The notes under the pieces: generated by a model | The model's input: the letters and a program-made list of their open reading frames with translations, nothing else | The model's database searches: none | What the model was told of the DNA's origin: nothing | Part shown: positions 29,567-32,164 of the stretch, one piece after another | Layout: every line of letters begins with the position of its first letter | Position numbering within the stretch: position 1 is the first letter of the stretch | Position numbers and translations under genes: made by a program | From: an uncultured Gemmiger sp. | GTDB lineage: Bacteria; Bacillota; Clostridia; Oscillospirales; Ruminococcaceae | Assembly (NCBI GenBank): GCA_947628865.1 | Contig: CANRBN010000005.1 | Coordinates: 1-32,164, forward strand | Length of the DNA stretch: 32,164 nt | Direction of reading: 5' to 3'

Positions 29567-30844
29567 TGTGCCGAACGACGCCGTCACCCGCGCGCCGCCG
29601 CCCTCGGCGTTGGACAGGGTCAGCGTGCCGCCGTGCTTTTGGCACAGCGCGCGGCAGATGGCCAGCCCCAGCCCGACATGCCCGCCGCGCGCGGCGTCCG
29701 GCGCGCCCTCGCCGCGCCAGAACGCATCCGCCGCGTGTGCCAGCGCCGCCGCCGAAAAGCCCGGCCCGTCGTCCGCGACCGTCAGCAGGAGCGCCTCGCC
29801 GCGAACGGTGAGCGCCGCCGTGACGGCGCCGTCGGCGTGGCGCGCCGCGTTCGCGCAGAGGTTTTCGAACACCTCGCGCAGCAGCGCCTCGTCGAGCAAA
29901 AAGCTGCCGCCGCACCCCGTGAGCGCAAAGCGCTTGCGCCCGCAGATGGCCTGCCCCTCGGCGGCAAGGCTCTCGCACAGGGGCGCGAGCGCGGCGGGCG
30001 CCGCGCGGGGCTCGAGCGCCTCCAGGCTGCGCAGCCGCCCCATGCGCGCGGTGTAGCTTTCCAGCCGCGTGAGATTGCCGTGCATCGTTTTGAGCGTGGC
30101 GCGCAGCTTTTCCGGCGGCATCGTGCCGCCGTATTTGAGCAGCAGCTCGTCGTAGCCCTTGAGGACCGTCAGCGGCGTGCGCAGGTCGTGCGCGAAGGCC
30201 GCCTGCACGCGGCGCTCCTCCTCGAGCGTGCGCCACAGCGTGCGGTTCGTCTCGGCCAGGGCGGCGCGCATCGTCTCAAAGCTCGTGCCGAGGCGCGCCA
30301 GCTCGTCCTTGCCCGGCACCGCGACGGCAAAGTCGAGATTGCCCGCCGCGATGCGCCCGGCGGCGGCGTCCAGCGCCTCCAGCGGGGCTTTCAGCCTGCG
30401 GCGGTAGAACAAAACGCTCGTCACCGCCACGCTCGCGGTGCAGATGCCGGTATACAGGCAGAAGGCAAAAAAGGGATCGTTCAGCAGCCTGTAGGCCCAC
30501 GCCTCACCGGGGGACAGGGAAGACAGGAAATCGGCATAGTTGGCGGGGCCGCCGAAGCCGATGAGCTGCTGCCCGACGACGGAGCCGTCGCTGGTGACGA
30601 GGTCGACCGGCACATACCGCTCTTTCTCCTGCACCGTATAGTAGCGGTCTTCCAGGCAGCCCGTGTAGGTGCCGATGCCCCACAGCGCCGCGCTGCACAG
30701 CCCCGCCGCCACCGCCACGCAGGCGATCAGATACCGCGCGAACGCCCAGCGCAGGCTGTCATGCCCGCCGGCCTTTTTCCAGCGCAGCCAGGCGGCGCCG
30801 CGCCACACGGCCACGCCCGCCAGGATCACAAGGACGAAACCCAT
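29552..30844 (-). CDS. Sensor histidine kinase (two-component system)
   Basis: The 430-residue kinase has a membrane segment at the very N-terminus, a second at about 35-60, an outer loop at about 61-122, a third segment at about 124-147, then a HAMP linker (RRRLKAPLEALDAAAGRIAAG in part). His219 in AFAHDLRTPLTVLKGY is the phosphorylation site. The ATPase domain has the N box ENLCANAARHA, DDGPGFS and GHVGLGLAICRALC. ATG 30844 is chosen; it overlaps the response-regulator gene by 19 bp, so the pair is co-translated. The cue is unknown. The ABC genes downstream suggest it senses something the transporter handles. Confidence 0.94.
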   Translation of the reverse strand: MGFVLVILAGVAVWRGAAWLRWKKAGGHDSLRWAFARYLIACVAVAAGLCSAALWGIGTYTGCLEDRYYTVQEKERYVPVDLVTSDGSVVGQQLIGFGGPANYADFLSSLSPGEAWAYRLLNDPFFAFCLYTGICTASVAVTSVLFYRRRLKAPLEALDAAAGRIAAGNLDFAVAVPGKDELARLGTSFETMRAALAETNRTLWRTLEEERRVQAAFAHDLRTPLTVLKGYDELLLKYGGTMPPEKLRATLKTMHGNLTRLESYTARMGRLRSLEALEPRAAPAALAPLCESLAAEGQAICGRKRFALTGCGGSFLLDEALLREVFENLCANAARHADGAVTAALTVRGEALLLTVADDGPGFSAAALAHAADAFWRGEGAPDAARGGHVGLGLAICRALCQKHGGTLTLSNAEGGGARVTASFGTVDKK

Positions 30845-31500
30845 TTGTACCCCAGCCCCCACACGGTTTGGATGTGCGCGCCCGCCGCGCCCAGCTTGCG
30901 CCGCAGCCGCTTGATGTGCTCGGCCACCACGCTGGCCGAGCCCTCGCCCTCATACCCCCAGAGGGCCTCGTAGATGCGTTCCTTATCGAACACCTGCCCG
31001 CGGTTCTGCGAGAGGTAGCACAGGATCTCCCACTCCTTTTTGGCCAGCGGCACGCGCTCGCCGGCCAGATACACCGCGCAGGCCGCGTAGTCGATGACGA
31101 GCTCGCCCTCAAAGCGCACCTGCGCCCTGCCGCCCGCGCGCTGCTGCCGGCGCAGATGCGCCGCCACGCGGGCCGTGAGCTCGTCGAGCGAAAAGGGCTT
31201 GGTGATGTAATCGTCGCCGCCGGCGGCAAAGCCGCGGATCTTGTCGGCGTCCTCGACGCGGGCGGTCAAAAACAGGATCGGGCAGTCGACGAACTGCCGG
31301 ATGCGCCGGCACACCTCCATGCCGTCCAGCCCCGGCAGGCCGACGTCCAGCAAAATGAGGTCGGGCTGCCGCCCGGCCAGCGCGAGCGCCGCCTCGCCGT
31401 CGGCGGCGCAGCTCACGCGGTAGCCCTGCAAGGTAAAGGTATCGCGCAAGAGCGCCAGCACGTCCGGCTCGTCGTCGGCCAGCAGGAGTTGGTACGCCAT
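30826..31500 (-). CDS. OmpR-family response regulator
   Basis: The 224-residue regulator has a receiver domain with Asp9-Asp10 (LLLADDEP), phospho-acceptor Asp52 (LILLDVGLPGLDG), Thr79 (LTA) and Lys101 (ITKPF), and a C-terminal winged helix (LAKKEWEILCYLSQNRGQVF, VAEHIKRLRRKL, VWGLGYKW). This is the standard OmpR/PhoB build, normally binding direct repeats with an 11-bp period. Such a repeat, GTTGAT-N5-GTTGAT, sits at its own promoter. ATG 31500 has AAAGGGG nine bases upstream. It leads a five-gene operon: regulator, kinase, ATPase, two permeases. Confidence 0.95.
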   Translation of the reverse strand: MAYQLLLADDEPDVLALLRDTFTLQGYRVSCAADGEAALALAGRQPDLILLDVGLPGLDGMEVCRRIRQFVDCPILFLTARVEDADKIRGFAAGGDDYITKPFSLDELTARVAAHLRRQQRAGGRAQVRFEGELVIDYAACAVYLAGERVPLAKKEWEILCYLSQNRGQVFDKERIYEALWGYEGEGSASVVAEHIKRLRRKLGAAGAHIQTVWGLGYKWVSSL

Positions 31501-31523
31501 CCAAAACGCCCCTTTCGGCATCC

Positions 31524-31564
31524 ATAGTAATAGGGTAGGGCACAAAAATCAACTTTTTATCAAC
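31524..31564 (-). promoter_or_regulatory. Response-regulator promoter with 11-bp-period direct repeat
   Basis: On the minus strand TTGATT (31552-31547), a 17-bp spacer and TACTAT (31529-31524) form the promoter. GTTGAT occurs twice, at 31564-31559 and 31553-31548, exactly 11 bp apart, and the second copy contains the -35 box. This is the usual geometry for OmpR-family binding and suggests autoregulation. Confidence 0.6.
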
Positions 31565-31625
31565 CGCGGCGGCAAACTGCCCAAAAACCGCGCCAAAAGA
31601 TTGTGCAGCCGGGCGGGGCGGGATT

Positions 31626-31634
31626 TGGTATAAT
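31626..31634 (+). promoter_or_regulatory. Extended -10 promoter of the PsiE-like gene
   Basis: TGGTATAAT (31626-31634) is an extended -10 element about 40 bp before the start at 31673. No well-placed -35 box is visible. Confidence 0.6.
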
Positions 31635-31672
31635 GGCAGTACACCGAACAAAAAAGGAAAGGGAGTGCCCCC

Positions 31673-32128
31673 ATGAAAAACGAGCTGCGCCGCAAGCTGG
31701 GCGACGGCGTCGTCCTTGCCGCCAGCCTGCTCGAGACCGTGCTGGCGGCCATCGTGCTGGTGGCGCTGGCCATCAGCTGCCTGCCCACGCTGATGGAGCT
31801 GCCGAAGCTGCTCACCACCGGCGCCGAGGGCTTCCACGATTTTTTGGGCACCGTGCTCAACCTCGTCATCGGCGTGGAATTCATCGAGATGCTCACCAAG
31901 CACAGCCCCGGCAGCGCGCTCGAGGTGCTGCTGTTCGCCACCGTGCGGCACATGCTCGTCGGCCACGGCGCCGCGCTCGACAACCTGTTCAGCGTGGCCT
32001 CCATCGCCGTGATCTTCCTTGTGCGCAAATTCGCGTTCAGCCCCTCGTTCAGCGAGGAGCACACCGCCCCGCCCGAACACCCGGAACAGCCCGAACAGCC
32101 GGAACATCCCGCGGCCCACGCCAAATAA
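31673..32128 (+). CDS. Small integral membrane protein, possibly PsiE-like
   Basis: The 151-residue protein has a short basic N-terminus (MKNELRRKLGD) and three or four hydrophobic segments (about 12-40, 55-72 and 85-125). Its ~25-residue hydrophilic tail carries a run of PE(H/Q) triplets. The VIGVEFIEMLTKH and LEVLLFATVRHML segments and the overall size recall the PsiE (phosphate-starvation-inducible) membrane family, but the match is by eye only. AAGGAAAGGGAG lies upstream of the start. It is divergent from the response-regulator operon, and the direct repeats at 31548-31564 lie between the two start sites, so both could be controlled by it. Confidence 0.6.
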   Translation: MKNELRRKLGDGVVLAASLLETVLAAIVLVALAISCLPTLMELPKLLTTGAEGFHDFLGTVLNLVIGVEFIEMLTKHSPGSALEVLLFATVRHMLVGHGAALDNLFSVASIAVIFLVRKFAFSPSFSEEHTAPPEHPEQPEQPEHPAAHAK

Positions 32129-32143
32129 TGCTGGCCACACCCG

Positions 32144-32163
32144 CCCGCCGCATCCGCGGCGGG
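32144..32163 (+). terminator. Terminator hairpin of the PsiE-like gene (cut by window end)
   Basis: CCCGCCGC (32144-32151) pairs with GCGGCGGG (32156-32163) around ATCC. Any T-run lies beyond the window. Confidence 0.5.
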
Positions 32164-32164
32164 T

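Overview
The window is GC-rich (about two-thirds G+C by eye) chromosomal DNA. It probably comes from an anaerobic gut-type member of the Clostridia, in the Oscillospiraceae/Ruminococcaceae sense. The clues are an AsnA-type asparagine synthetase, PyrB with a separate PyrI, an M23 hydrolase next to FtsEX, a small stand-alone FTR-like protein, strong AGGAGG-type ribosome binding sites and sigma-A-like promoters. No rRNA, phage, CRISPR array or transposase was seen. The species assignment is inference.

Layout. (1) 1-6928: 3' part of pheT; a gene-free stretch with a repeat-type terminator and a possible leader or small RNA; then glmS, a membrane UDP-sugar 4,6-dehydratase and a PglC-like phosphosugar transferase, forming an amino-sugar/glycan group. 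(2) 7044-13962: a PucR/CdaR-type regulator, then ftsE, ftsX, a coiled-coil M23 peptidoglycan hydrolase, a 34-residue membrane peptide, an S41/CtpA-like protein that has lost its catalytic residues, and rsmA. This looks like a cell-division wall-cleavage module. (3) 13959-18905: tRNA-Thr(UGU), a probable Mn-exporting CDF transporter, asnA (minus strand), and a two-AAA Clp ATPase without the long ClpC middle domain. (4) 18921-23949: a tight minus-strand run nth-pyrB-pyrI-FTR-like-gluconate 5-dehydrogenase, divergent from rarA across overlapping promoters, then a Fur-family regulator. (5) 24024-26992: a lipase-glpK operon flanked by two inverted copies of one intergenic repeat element. (6) 26993-32128: a minus-strand two-component system (response regulator, histidine kinase) followed by an ABC ATPase and two permeases, divergent from a small PsiE-like membrane protein.

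How the parts fit. GlmS makes glucosamine-6-phosphate for wall precursors and for the UDP-sugar that the next two genes would convert and load on a lipid carrier. FtsEX would gate the M23 hydrolase, with the S41-like protein acting as a scaffold or dead protease. The lipase and glycerol kinase suit use of acylglycerols. The two-component system and ABC transporter look like a sensing-and-export or resistance module, and they share an 11-bp promoter motif.

The observations most worth a second look are: the repeat family with covarying hairpins, including inverted copies around lipase-glpK and use of repeat sequence as the glpK C-terminus; the catalytically dead S41 protein in an FtsEX operon; the shared operator candidate of the two-component system and a hairpin over the ABC ribosome binding site; and overlapping divergent promoters at nth/rarA. 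I found no wholly new multi-gene system that I could defend.
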